Assembly (NCBI RefSeq): GCF_902459465.1
Contig: NC_047066.1
Coordinates: forward strand, 1,116,001-1,180,000
Reading direction: 5' to 3'
Length of the DNA stretch: 64,000 nucleotides
From: Asterias rubens
Taxonomy: Eukaryota > Echinodermata > Asteroidea > Forcipulatida > Asteriidae
Shown here: positions 51,801 to 63,654 of the stretch, one piece after another
How positions within the stretch are numbered: position 1 is the first letter of the stretch
Layout: the number at the start of each line of letters is the position of its first letter
The notes under the pieces: generated by a model
The model's database searches: none
The model's input: only the letters and a program-made list of their open reading frames with translations
What the model was told of the DNA's origin: nothing
Translations under genes and position numbers: made by a program

Positions 51801-54800
51801 ATGACGGCTTCAAGCACATCTAGAATCCGTATTCCCAGATCCCATATGTTATCATCATGGGTACTTTGTGCATTAGGAATTGTGCTCTCTGTTTATGCAC
51901 TGTACGTAGAAACATCAAAGGAATCGAACCCTGATTTTACGGCGATGTGTGACATTGGTCAAAGCGTTAGCTGTTCCAAAGTGTTTACATCTAGGTAAGT
52001 AACTGTTGTGGTTAGCGGAGTTTCACAAATACTATCAGTATCATCCAGTCAGTAGCTTGTGTTAAAACGAATTAATCTACATATTATATATGAAGTTATA
52101 GTCTTTCTGTGCAACAAGTAGGCGTTTTAATTATAAGCAAATAAATATTTTGTTTAGGGTTGGCCTTTCATCAAGGCCAACCCAAGGGCAACCTCGTTAA
52201 ATGTCTGTCGCGGTGATATGATAGATAGCGTTCTGACTCTATTCCTAATTGAGTTCCCCGTGATTCCCATGGTATTTTCGTCGCTAGACTGCTGGCTCCA
52301 CGAAACTACTGCTCTCACGACTACCGTCCCATGTAAATGGGGAGTAGAACTATAGTTAGAAGTTGACAACCAGCAGTTGCGCGAGAGCAGTGTTCTCGCG
52401 AGAGCACCGCCACAACTTGACTATCTTACCGCGGCAGACCATTAACAACCTGTGCGCAACCCTGCCTTGTGGTGTAAATTGTTCTTAATCTTACCATGTA
52501 GAGCATGCAATAAACACTATGATCTTTAACTATACTCGCACTAGTACTATAATACACTAGTCTACCGGGTAGGCTAGTTAGTGTTCAGACAACTCGTCCA
52601 TAGGACAACTCGACCATTACAACTCGACGGTTGAGACAGCTCGACCATTCGGACAACTCGACAGACTTTTTTTTCAACTGTCAGACAAGTCGACGGATTG
52701 CCGTGACGGGGGCCTCACCACAACAATGACCACCTATGTACTCAATAAATTATGCACCCATCTTTGTAGTCTTTATTCGGTTTATGCTCTTTAAGTTTTT
52801 TGCGAAGATTTCAAATGAATAAACGAAGGCTTAATTTTCCCTGATTATGGCAGGTACGGAAGAGGGTTTGGAATTATTGGGCGAGTTCTAGGAGAACATC
52901 ATATATTGAATCAACCTAACAGCATATTTGGTATTCTTTTCTACTTTCTTCAAGTTTTAATTGGTAAGTACTTTAAACTAACTAACTGTTTCCCTTTTTC
53001 TTCTGAAATTGTGACCAGTTATTTTTTTTAACACAACAAATAGGCTAAATAATGTTTTTGTGTTGCGCGCTCTCAGTATCTCATAAGAGAAAAAGAAGTA
53101 AAGTACCCCCTGCAACAAGCAGAGAAAGGGCCTTGGTGCCCTTGCCCATGAAGAATGAAGAATCGGCAGGGTAGGAGTGGGATGTCTGATCATCAGGTAG
53201 AGAAAGGGCCTTGGTGCCCTTGCCCATGAAGAATGAAGAATCGGCAGGGTAGGAGTGGGATGTCTGATCATCGTAGAGAAAGAGCCTTGGTGCCCTTGCC
53301 CATGAAGAATGAAGAATCGGCAGGGTAGGAGTGGGATGTCTGATCATCAGGTAGAGAGAGAGCCTTGGTGCCCTTGCCCATGAAGAATGAAGAATCGGCA
53401 GGGTAGGAGTGGGATGTCTGATCATCAGGTAGAGAGAGAGCCTTGGTGCCCTTGCCCATGAAGAATGAAGAATCGGCAGGGTAGGAGTGGGATGTCTGAT
53501 CATCAGGTAGAGAGAGAGCCTTGGTGCCCTTGCCCATGAAGAATGAAGATTCGGCAGGGTAGGAGTGGGATGTCTGATCATCAGGTAGAGAGAGAGCCTT
53601 GGTGCCCTTGCCCATGAAGAATGAAGAATCGGCAGGGTAGGAGTGGGATGTCTGATCATCAGGTAGAGAGAGAGCCTTGGTGCCCTTGCCCATGAAGAAT
53701 GAAGAATCGGCAGGGTAGGAGTGGGATGTCTGATCATCAGGTAGAGAGAGAGCCTTGGTGCCCTTGCCCATGAAGAATGAAGAATCGGCAGGGTAGGAGT
53801 GGGATGTCTGATCATCAGGTAGAGAGAGAGCCTTGGTGCCCTTGCCCATGAAGAATGAAGAATCGGCAGGGTAGGAGTGGGATGTCTGATCATCAGGTAG
53901 AGAGAGAGCCTTGGTGCCCTTGCCCATGAAGAATGAAGAATCGGCAGGGTAGGAGTGGGATGTCTGATCATCAGGTAGAGAGAGAGCCTTGGTGCCCTTG
54001 CCCATGAAGAATGAAGAATCGGCAGGGTAGGAGTGGGATGTCTGATCATCAGGTAGAGAGAGAGCCTTGGTGCCCTTGCCCATGAAGAATGAAGAATCGG
54101 CAGGGTAGGAGTGGGATGTCTGATCATCAGGTAGAGAGAGAGCCTTGGTGCCCTTGCCCATGAAGAATGAAGAATCGGCAGGGTAGGAGTGGGATGTCTG
54201 ATCATCAGGTAGAGAGAGAGCCTTGGTGCCCTTGCCCATGAAGAATGAAGAATCGGCAGGGTAGGAGTGGGATGTCTGATCATCAGGTAGAGAGAGAGCC
54301 TTGGTGCCCTTGCCCATGAAGAATGAAAAATCGGGCCTGGAGTAGGCTATGCAAAAAAAGTTTTTTCATCAACATTTTTTAGGACATCTTTGCTTTATTG
54401 AAATCATTGCATTATGTTTAATCAGCCACAACATTGTGAACATTTGTTTAGGATAAGGACTTTAGGCTTGATTTAGGACAAGGTAACTTTACGCTCTGCC
54501 TGTTCATAATTCCTGGCAGTTCATACCGCAGGGGAAAAAAAGGTTTGAAATTCATTAAGTTTGTAGTGATTCCTTCAGTTGTTTCTGACAAGGTGTATAG
54601 TAATTAACAATCCAGGTTAAAATACCATCTTTTTAATCCAGGATATACTTTATAGATTAAAAAATAAAGAATTAAAACAACTATTATCAAATTTATCAAC
54701 TCAAGCATTGTGGTACAATGTATGTGTGTCAGCGTTGTAAAAGAGACTAAAGTTCAAGACTAAGATCTTCCGTCTGAGACCAAGACATTAATGTCCGAGT

Positions 54801-56492
54801 TCAGAGGGAGACCTGGAAACAGCCGAGACCTCAACAGTCTGCTGGAGTCGGGTTTCTATACAGGTGTCCCAGGGAACTCTGTCTGCCGACGATTCTGTCC
54901 CCTGTTTAGGAAATTAACATGGGCTGGAGGAGGAATGTTCAAAAGAGGGCGCTTTCAGAATAAGTTTGTGCACAGTTCGCTGTATGGGGGGACAGAGTCT
55001 CCGGGGGAACAGAATCTCCGGTCAGGCCGGGACCTGTCCCCAGACCTACAACACTGATGTGTGTGCTGTTTGTGAGTTCAAACAGCGGACATATAACAAA
55101 ACAGGACCATAGAGTCCAATGATTGGGAATGGTCCTCAGTTGGAAAACATGTGTAAAACCAATGGGAGCTGTTGCAACAAAGAGGGACAATAGGAGGTTC
55201 GCAGTTTGCAGGGGTAGACAAGCTTGGTTGTGTTGTTAATTATGTACAACGTGTCACAATGTGTTTCAAGTATTACCAGGACTAGAACCTGAAGGGTGCT
55301 TTAGTAAAAACTGAATGCACAAAATACCAGCAACTTCTACATTTCAATTAAAACTTTAATTCAATTTTAGCTTCACTTGTTACAATTTGTCCCAGTTTGT
55401 TTAATATTCTAGATTGAGAGAGTGAGGGTTGTGTGCCATCTGTTGCTGGTTTAATCTCATGTTATCAACACAAAATATCAAATAATTTAGCAACCATAAA
55501 TTTTTATTTTTTATCAATAAAAATGTTTATTTTACATATCTTTTGTAATAAATTTACTGAGAAGCAATTTCTGTTTTCAAAGTCCAAGGTCCAAGCATGA
55601 TTTTTGTTCTAGTTTAGAGCAGCATTACTGCTCTTAAATGTTAGGCTAATGCTTGTAGATTAGAATAAAGTGAAACAATGGTCATAGGCTTTATTATGAA
55701 CATTCCAAAACCAAAAGGATGTGCTGAATCACTTCAGCACCTTGCATGTAGCCATCATAGCCTGGATCCCACTCAAGGCCATTTGATTACACTGTAAGCT
55801 AGACTGATAACTATTAATAAGGCTACAGTATCTATTATTTAGGCCAAATAGAAACAAACAAAGACAGTCATTGTGATGTAAATGGAGTACTGACTGGAAA
55901 AGAGTAAAAGTCAAGTTCTGGCAGGCTGGCAGGCCGGACTAAAAATAAATAGGCTACATGTAAATTTGACAGAGGGCGCTGTCTTAAATTGGCATTGCAT
56001 GTACTAAGTGCGCCAGTTGGGCTGAGTTTGGCTGTTTCTCTCTGGCAACATTGAAGATTAAAAAGAGCAAAAAAATTAAAAGTCAGAAAAGAGCAAAAAA
56101 ATTAAGAGATAGATTTTGGAAATTTAGCCTTTTTTTTTGGGGGGGGGGAGGTGGTTTTGTGGGAGGAATCTTCTTTTGAATTTGAAGTTTCAGTTCAGTC
56201 AAAAAAATTGCACTTTTAAATATATTTTACAGTGTAATATTGTTACAACTCATCTATTTTGCTTGTTTGTTTTTCAGGTCAGATTCACACATTGTCTGCC
56301 TGTAACTTCCTGATCATGACTTCCATCCTGGCCAATCTTGGCTCTGTCTATCTCGGCTACATCCTCTACTTCATCTTAGAAGATGCTTGCATCGTTTGTA
56401 TCTCAACCTACATCGTCAATGCCCTGTTGCTAGGCGTCAACATTCTCAAGTGGACATACTTAAAGAGGAACCTTTCAAAAAAGAAAGAATGA
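51801..56492 (+). CDS. VKORC1L1: Vitamin K epoxide reductase (VKORC1/VKORC1L1-like), three exons, 172 aa
   Basis: An ER-membrane enzyme that reduces vitamin K epoxide and quinone through a cysteine relay, feeding gamma-carboxylation or antioxidant vitamin K. Exons: 51801-51994, 52854-52963, 56278-56492; GT/AG borders and phases agree, giving 172 residues against 163 and 176 in human VKORC1 and VKORC1L1. TM1 about 15-35; loop cysteines in [10 protein letters not shown] (49 and 57); RYGRGFG and LNQPNSIFG, hallmarks of the family; TM2 [13 protein letters not shown]3 [15 protein letters not shown]; active-site C-I-V-C in TM4; basic tail KRNLSKKKE as an ER-retention-like end. LNQPNS favours the C1L1 form, CIVC the C1 form, so it may be the single ancestral type. 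Intron 2 (3.3 kb) holds a minisatellite. Confidence 0.94.
52140..52853. other. VKOR intron 1 with short repeated motif
   Basis: A hairpin GGTTGGCCTTTCATCAAGG and partner lies at about 52157-52187. Between 52587 and 52697 the words GACAACTCGACCATT, ACAACTCGACGG, ACAGCTCGACCATT and ACAACTCGACAG follow each other, a decayed tandem repeat. Confidence 0.5.
53118..54335. repeat. Minisatellite with 78-bp unit, about 16 copies, in VKOR intron 2
   Basis: The unit runs GCCTTGGTGCCCTTGCCCAT to GGATGTCTGATCATCAGGTA. Copies are nearly identical except for edge units (AGAGAAAGGG at the left; a 2-bp loss near 53273; AAGATTCGG in one). 78 is 26 codons, so the minus strand stays open in two frames (400 and 349 codons). 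No promoter, start context or non-repeat domain backs these as genes. Confidence 0.93.
54780..55060 (+). other. Unassigned open frame in VKOR intron 2
   Basis: 88 codons with repeated words such as GGGGACAGAGTCTCCGGGGG and GGGAACAGAATCTCCGG. This suggests a decayed dispersed repeat more than a gene; no domain is recognised. Confidence 0.25.
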
Positions 56493-56826
56493 AGATATTG
56501 TGTGACAGTTACAATCCTTGGTAGACTTCACCTAGCCCTCTGATGAGATTACCCCCCCCCCCCCGACTGCAGCATTGGAGGGGTATAGACCGTATTGAAT
56601 ATGATGTCACCATTCAAATATCTGACCTACAAGATGGCATCTGTGAGTGTGTGCGTGCAAGTGTGCGTGCATGTGCCGTATAAATCAAACCGATAAGCTG
56701 CGCTCTGGGTGCTTTTCTGATGTACGCGTTTGGACGCCTAGACATGTACAGTTCTCCCTACAAGATGGCGACTTTCATAGCAAAGTAGGGGTTATTCAAT
56801 ATGGTCTATTGTTGTCAGGACCTTAG

Positions 56827-56934
56827 CTGGGCCCAAATTTATGGCTCTACTTACACTGTAGGGAATTCCAAGCCAAGAATGGTGATCGCAAGCGTAGAAT
56901 TCGGTGGTAAGCAGAGCCCTGAAATTTGGCCCAG
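56827..56934. mobile_element. MITE family I, short form (108 bp)
   Basis: Inverted ends CTGGGCCCAAATTTATGG and the complement of CTGGGCCAAATTTCAGGG, both leading into GCTCTACTTAC/GTAAGCAGAGC. A shortened relative of 40372-41008. It lies in or just after the VKOR 3' untranslated region. Confidence 0.65.
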
Positions 56935-57520
56935 ATCTGTGGCTGTACATGGAATTATGAACAGTGCAATAATGACAGCGCCTTTTTTTGATGTGACAGT
57001 CAACATGTGCGCAGGAATATAGTTACAGGTCATTAATCTATAAACATCCTAAGGCCTGCACTGCACTCCCAGTTAATGGTGCATACACAATTATTCGGAA
57101 TCCCCATATTTTATAATCTATGAATATATATAAAAATTGAAATAATCCTGTGTATATAAAGAATGTTTTAAAATGAGAAAGGATTTTTCTATCTTTCGAT
57201 CGTAGATATTAAATGTTTTCCCAAAAGATCCTTTGTAGCGGTCCCAAGAAGTGCCCCCAGAGTTCTGTCTAGCTACGTAACCTTTTTAAGACAAATTAAG
57301 TTCTTTAAAGCAAAGTTACTTCATACTTAAGACATACTTGTAGGAGGTTGTGTTTTTCTTTAAAAATCTCCAAGTATTCTTAAAGAAGTGTAGTTTTTTG
57401 TTTTTATAAAGGACCAGACAACCTTCCTCGGGCTCATTTTATGAATCAAATGAAAAATAATAGTTTATAACATAATTATTAATGACATAAGGGGATTTTA
57501 TTGTAGCAATGTATGTACAA

Positions 57521-57526
57521 AATAAA
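57521..57526 (+). terminator. Candidate polyadenylation signal downstream of VKOR
   Basis: AATAAA about 1.0 kb after the stop codon; the first clear canonical hexamer I noticed there. The distance leaves it uncertain. Confidence 0.3.
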
Positions 57527-57714
57527 CACATTTACTGCCTTTATTTAAAATCATACTTTCTTTTTTTAAAGTTTTACTCCACAGTTTTGTTTTTGGAACA
57601 AAGCAACCAAAGAAAAATAATGCTTTTCTTGTTCTCATTTCAGCAATAATATATTGTTTTCAATAATGTGCAATTCACTGCTTGATTCAATCACAATTCA
57701 TAACTTTTAGGGTC

Positions 57715-57904
57715 TGTGAGACGAGTTTTTACAGACCATTTTTACAAGAGCCACAAAGCATGGTACTCACCCAAGCACAAAATTGTACACAGCCTAATTG
57801 AAGAACGGATTCATCTTGCATTTGATAGAGATCGCACCATACAATTTGTATCAACGACTGTGATGAAGAAAGGGGCACTACAAAAAAAATGTAACAATGG
57901 CTAA
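57715..57904 (+). other. Possible terminal exon, unassigned
   Basis: An AG acceptor preceded by a T-rich stretch (AACTTTTAG) opens a 64-codon frame with balanced composition (VFTDHFYKSHKAWYSPKHK, then HSLIEERIHL) ending in TAA. It resembles real protein more than most frames here, but I recognise no family and no partner exon. It could be an alternative or relic exon. Confidence 0.25.
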
Positions 57905-58202
57905 TGTTATACTTATATAATTCAGAAAATAGAATTAGCTTTTCTCAAACTGCTTACCAGTCAATAACAAATTGTGGTATAAAATGATTTGTTTTTAAAA
58001 CTCTTTAATTTATGTGATACGTGTTAAATCAAATACAATCTTTCCAATATATGACCAGTGCAGTATCTTGGCTGCAAGGAAGTGTCCTGGATGAACAAGA
58101 TCACTCCTTTGTGGTAGGCCTACAGTATCTGTTGCATTTTCATCAATGCGGTCTTTAGAAACACACACAAGTCGGGTAACATTTATACCTTATGTAATTA
58201 TG

Positions 58203-58690
58203 CTATTAACATATAACATAACATAACATAACATAACATAACAATTAACATTTATAATGCGCTATTCCATCAAGATCATAGCGCACTAGAAATAAATTAA
58301 CTTGGAAAACGGTGAGTCTTAAGGACTTTACGAAAAGCAGATAGAGTATTAGATTCCCTAATGGCAGTTGGGAGATTGTTCCAAATCATGGACGCAGCCA
58401 CACTGAAAGCCTTCCGACTTAGAACTTTGTTTGCTCAGGGAACATTCAAGCGAGTGATGTCAAGTGTGGACCGAAGAAATCGCGGAGGAGTGTAATGTGA
58501 CAGTAAAGTGTTAATATAATGAGGTGTAGTTTTGTTAAAGCATTTAAATACAAGAAGAGCAATCTTGAAATGGATTCGTTCTCTAATTGTTAGCCAATGA
58601 AGTTCCCTAAGTGATGAAGTAATATGTTCTCTCAAGGGTGTGGAACATATTAAACGAGCTGCCTTATTTTGATCTTTGAACTATTGTAGA
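58203..58690 (-). mobile_element. LINE (CR1/L2/jockey-like) 3' end, decayed
   Basis: On the minus strand the frame reads HITSSLRELHWLTIRERIHF, then KIALLVFKC, a TGA stop at the R/A junction, then SRKAFSVAASMIWNNLPTAI and FRKVLKTHRF. These are the C-terminal blocks of non-LTR reverse transcriptases. A short untranslated tail with GCGCTATGATC follows, ending in a (TTATG)n microsatellite at 58208-58243. The in-frame stop shows it is dead. Confidence 0.75.
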
Positions 58691-59296
58691 GAAAAATAGT
58701 TAACGGTGTCAAGAATTGTCAAAATTGACTTGTTTGTTTTCGTGTAAAACCATAGATGTATAAAAAAGGTTCTAGCTAGATGTCTTTATTGTTTGTCATT
58801 TTATGTTGTGAAATATCACTTTAACCTATTCATGATAGTCTTATGCCTCGGTAAGACGGAAGTGATTTGGTAAAGGCCACCTCTCATCCCATTAAAAACG
58901 GTAAAACGCATAACAACGTGATGCCTTCAAGTAATTGGTGGGGGGGGGGGGGGGCAACAAGGTGATTTGGTGGTCGTCCTGAACAAATACACTTCTTTGT
59001 TATTTTTATTATTGTGTAATAGTGTTTAAATGATGTTCTTATTGTATCTTGGTAAAGGGTATTGTTAAAGATTTCCTTATGTTAACGTTCCTTTAGTCAT
59101 GACTTATTAACTAATAAAACATAATTTAACAACTATAATGTTTTACTGGCTTTAGTGCAATTTAATATGGGTTTAATATGGGTTTAAAAGGGGATCAGAA
59201 GTGATCAAAATCCGATAGTGAAATCCCCTAGATTTATAACTTCTTCCGTTTGGGCTGTACAAATTGTGCATTGTTGGCAGGCTCTGTGGTTCTTCA
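58690..59296. other. Gene-free spacer
   Basis: AT-rich; a G run at 58939-58953; a small direct repeat TTTAATATGGG near 59160-59180. Nothing else is seen. Confidence 0.5.
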
Positions 59297-59665
59297 AGCC
59301 ATTGGACCCTTTCGGTACAGGAAAAAAAAAATCACATATTTACAAATAACTTACAGGGTTTACAGAAGGTAGTGGAGAAAGACTTCTCTTAAAATATTAT
59401 TCCATGAAATGCTTTACTTTTTTAGAAAACAGTAAAACAATATTAATTCTCGATATCGACAATTACGGATTTCTTTTAAACACATGTCATGACACGGCGA
59501 AACGTTTTCCCATTATTTTCTCCCGACTCCGATGACCGATTGAGCCTAAATTTTCACAGGTTTGATTGAGCCTAAATTTTCACAGGTTTGTTATTTTATA
59601 TATTAGTTGTGATACACGATGTGTGGGCCTTGGACAATACTGTTTACCGAAAGGGTCCAATAGCT
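59297..59665 (-). mobile_element. MITE family B (B1), with internal duplication
   Basis: Ends AGCCATTGGACCCTTTCGG and CCGAAAGGGTCCAATAGCT. The block GATTGAGCCTAAATTTTCAC is present twice in tandem at 59537-59586. It is joined to a family A element by TTAATTAA (59666-59673). Confidence 0.75.
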
Positions 59666-59673
59666 TTAATTAA

Positions 59674-59990
59674 AGGCATTGGACACTATTGGTAATTACT
59701 CAAAATAATTATTAGCATATAACCTTACTTGGTAACGAGTAATGAAGAAATGTTGATAGTATAAGACTTTGTGAGAAACGGCTCCCTCTTTCGAGAAAAA
59801 AAAGTAATTTTCCACGACTTTAATTTTGAGACCTCAGAATTAGATTTTGTGGTGGAGAAGTCAACACAACTTCTTGTAACAAGATTTTATCTCGCAACTT
59901 GGACGACCAGTTGAGCTCAAATTTTCTGCATATGTTGTATACCAAGTGAGAAGACTGGTTTTTGACAATTACCAATAGTGTCCATTGTCT
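59674..59990 (+). mobile_element. MITE family A, copy 8
   Basis: TTAA at 59670-59673 and 59991-59994; ends AGGCATTGGACACTATTGG and CCAATAGTGTCCATTGTCT. Internal deletions compared with the longer copies. Confidence 0.8.
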
Positions 59991-60156
59991 TTAAAGTCAA
60001 CACTGTGGCTTCGAAGGTCGCAACGTCAATGTGTTTACGATGCGATAATAATTAAAAAGCGTTGATGCGCTCTGTAATAATTATAAAATAATAATAGTAT
60101 AATAAAAGTAATACAATGCCCGATGAAACGTGATTATATGAAACGTGCCTTATTAA

Positions 60157-60527
60157 AGGAACACGTTGCCTTGGATCGGTCGAGTTGGTCTTTGAAAAGC
60201 GTTTGTAACCGTCTGTTACAAAATGCAAGATGTTTAACAAGTAGAATACAATGATCCACACACATTTGCCTCGAAATTGCGTGGTTTTCCTGTTACTCCG
60301 CGAACTAACACGGTCGGCCATTTATGGGAGTCAAAAATTTGACTCCCATAAATGGCCGATCGTGTTTGTCGACGAGGTAAAAGGAAAACCACGCAATTTC
60401 GAGTGATACTTGTGTGGATCATTATATTCTACTTTAAAAATATCTTTCTAATCATAGGCATTGTATAACAAACGATTACATACACTTTTCAAAGACCAAC
60501 TCGACCGATCCAAGGCAACGTGTTCCT
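60157..60527. mobile_element. Palindromic MITE family E, full copy
   Basis: Starts after TTAA (60153-60156) with AGGAACACGTTGCCTTGG and ends CCAAGGCAACGTGTTCCT. The inner arms meet at ATGGGAGTCAAAAATTTGAC, giving a nearly complete palindrome. The cleanest E copy in the window. Confidence 0.8.
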
Positions 60528-61884
60528 TTACAATTGGAGCTTAAAGGCAGTGACCTTTTGGTTTTGTAACCGTTCGATTGTTTTAATCCTATATAGGCTT
60601 AGGCACCTGTGACAATTTCAATTCAGGTGGTAATTAATGCGATATCGCTGAAAACATGAAGAACTGTAAAACGGAATACACATTCTCAGAAACATTCGAC
60701 GCCTCAAATTTGTTTCAGATTAACTTTGTTAAAACTCCGATTCTTTAAAACCACATTACTAAAAGCAGAATAGTGTCTTTAAGACACTAATAAGATTAAT
60801 AATCTTATAATAGTTATCAACAGCATGCAGTGCAACTCACCTATAGCCGGGTATACGTTTAAATTATGGTTATTAATATTACTAAATAATTACTAAAGCT
60901 ATACCCGCCCTTTAATTCCCCCACCACGTCACGACCGTTCTTCTCCACTAAACATCAATAACTAGCCAATTAAAGTGTTTAATCCAAAAACTGTTGCTAT
61001 GGCTTCAGGTTCAAACAGAGGGTCAAAACAGATGGTTTAAGTGGTGTACGCAAGCCCTATAATTCAGTAGCCTCAACATTCACGATTCACGGAGGCGATG
61101 TAGGTTCTTCTGCAATACTTATCTGAAATTGCTTTAAATACAAACTAAACTATTGCTTCGAATCTTCTTGTATTGAACTGGAAGGATCCCTCGATCCGTA
61201 CCTATTGGAACACAGTCAGCAAGGTAAGACATGCTACCATGCAAAATATGCATTAAATAACAAACTGTGTGAAAATTTTGACTCGTTTGGTTCATCGAGA
61301 TTGCAAGAGAATAATGAAGAAAAACTAGACATAGTGCTTTTTGTTAATTACAAAAACACGGTGTTCGGTTGGACGTTACGTGATGACGTGGTTCAAAAAC
61401 ATTGAACCATAAAGATGTTTTTTATACAATGTGTCGTTATTTTATAGTTAAATGTGCATTACAGATTTGAGAATCCCCTTAAAATGTTTTAGAAAAGTGT
61501 GCCATAATGCGATCGTTAATGCAAAGCCACTCCGGATTTTTAGGTTTAGTTTTTCAACTGAAAATCTTATGTCACGATAAAAAGCCGGTTCTAAACGAAA
61601 GCAAGGTCAAACATTAACAAAAAAATGTTGTCGTGGTAGCATTTGTGATTCTCAAGATATAAATTGTCTAGCTATTTAATGTAATGACTTCATCAATGAC
61701 GTCATCAATTCAAAAAAGGTTGTGGTTTTGGTGCGAGACGTTATCACTCAACTATTGCGATTTTCCGCTCTTCACATAGCGCTCAATGTTTCTAAAATCT
61801 TTATACCCAACAGCGCCCTCTTTCGTTGGAACAAAGAGAGCGCCGTTGGATATTCCCCCCAAATTGCGCGCCATATGATTTTTA
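60528..61884. other. Gene-free spacer
   Basis: No supported gene. TGACGTCATC lies near 61697-61706. The 66-aa frame at 61205-61405 has no recognisable feature. Confidence 0.5.
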
Positions 61885-62290
61885 CAAATTTTAAACTTTG
61901 ATTTATTGTAGTTTAATGCCCGATGACGTCATTATGACATAGTTAGGTCAGTGGTGTCTTGATACCAAGGTTCACCTATCTGTTGAGTTTCAACGTTCAA
62001 ATCAATCTCAATCTTGAGTTATTCCGTAGATAAGCTCGAAAGTTTTTTTTTTATAAAAAAAACACGAAGGCGAACTTTGATCTAGGGTAACGACCCGGAA
62101 GTTAACGTCGTACGATTTTTTTTTGCGTTAATTTTTCAAATGTTGTCCAAGTCTTTATCTATTCGATGCCTAAGTATGAACATCATAGCTTTTATATTCG
62201 TTGAGATACAGCAACAAGCAAATGGTAATTTTTCAACATTAAAAACCTTGTCATGACGTCATTAATGTCGTCATCATTCCAAAACAGTGG
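61885..62290 (+). repeat. Dispersed repeat, copy 1 (pairs with 63655-64000)
   Basis: Shares with the second copy, in the same order: ACTTTGATTTATTGTAGTTT, CGATGACGTCATTATGACAT, CAATCTTGAGTTAT, TTCAAATGTTGTCCAAGTCT, AGTATGAACATCATAGC and CGTTGAGATACAGC. No long frame; class unknown. Confidence 0.7.
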
Positions 62291-63654
62291 CGGTTTCATC
62301 TACTCACTAATGCCGATGTACACAGTAAGTTTTAAGTTTGTACAAGCTTTACTTTTGTTTAAAATTGCTTGGGAAGGTTCAGAGGTAAAGAAGAACACGA
62401 GGAAAATTAAATCTATGAACAGATTGTTGATAGCTTTTTAATTTTCACAAAAAGTAAAAGTGTAAATCTATTACATTTATACCTTTCTTTGCACAGAAAA
62501 CAAATGCTAAGGTTAATACTTATAGAGCGATGTATTTTATTAGTAAAGAGCTAACTATGTGCAAAGTTTGAAGGTTTTGTGATCCTTGTGATGTTTAACT
62601 CAAGAGTAAACTTCTTAAAAGGTTAACTGGATTTGGGGAAACTTTATACGAAACAACAGTTTACTAATTGTAGACTTGTGAAGTAAATAACTGTAAAAGA
62701 CTTATTTTATGAAGTATTACAGAGGTTTCGCAAGTGTACGACACGGGTACAGATACAACTAAGATAACTGGGATGCACATTAGATTTTGTTAGGCATTAA
62801 ATAAACCCTTATTTTGAAAAGCAATGATTTGTACACAAAGCTTTACCGTGTAGCGCGCTAAACACTGCCGTGAGTGCCGGATAGAAACACCCTTCACGAG
62901 TCGATGTCACGAATCCGCTTCCCGGTGTTTGATCAAAACATAACCAATGTTCGTCTTTTTCTGGTTGCATTTTCTCACATAATTAAAAGTCATACGAATC
63001 GCTGCAGTAGGTGGCCATCTCAGCGAAGCTTCGTCTTTAATTCCGTTTTGATAATTAAGCCATGAGAAGGGCGAACAGGGGAACAATTTGACGCCGAATA
63101 TGATATGAGCGGACTTCAATTGTAAAATGTTGGTACACCATTAAACCATAGAGTAAGGATTAAACTAGCGCTACGTTGTAAGTACAATGACCTGAGACTT
63201 GTCAAAACATGAATCGAAATCACGCGTACAGTCAAACGATGCACTATTCCGAGCAGAACACACAGGCCTCGTGGACTGATAAAGGTGTGATCAATGGAGC
63301 GGAACGGCCAGCCAAAGCGCTTTTGCAGTGTACGCAGTTATCACGCGGGTCAACACATCCGTGGGCTTTATCGTCCGATTTCGACCAGAGTTTCAGGTCA
63401 AATTGGTATCATCTCTGTGGGAAAGTTTGAGCAGGATCACTCATCTATAACGGGATGCAAAATTTATGTTGAAATGTTACGTAGTTTTAGAGATCAAAAA
63501 TTGTAAAATTGTTCAACCTTTGGTTTGAACCGGAAGTCAAGGTCAAATGGGGTCATTTTGTGTGTAGCGTTTTTTGAGGTTTGATCGACCTGTCCGATGA
63601 TATATAGATTGTCAAAATCCACCATGTGGTTCAGGAGTTATGATTTCTTTAAAA
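62291..63654. other. Gene-free spacer between the two repeat copies
   Basis: Only short frames without recognisable composition. The two overlapping frames at 63209-63506 are not supported by any motif. Confidence 0.5.

Noticed and set aside
53081-54317. 400- and 349-residue minus-strand frames
   Set aside because: They consist of the 78-bp minisatellite only, inside a VKOR intron. The length is due to a stop-free period divisible by three.
54791-55057. 88-residue frame in VKOR intron 2 as a gene
   Set aside because: Built of repeated GGGACAGA/TCTCCGG words; no domain, no splice context.
58435-58635. 66-residue minus frame as an independent gene
   Set aside because: It is the middle of a LINE reverse transcriptase C-terminus, broken by an in-frame TGA.
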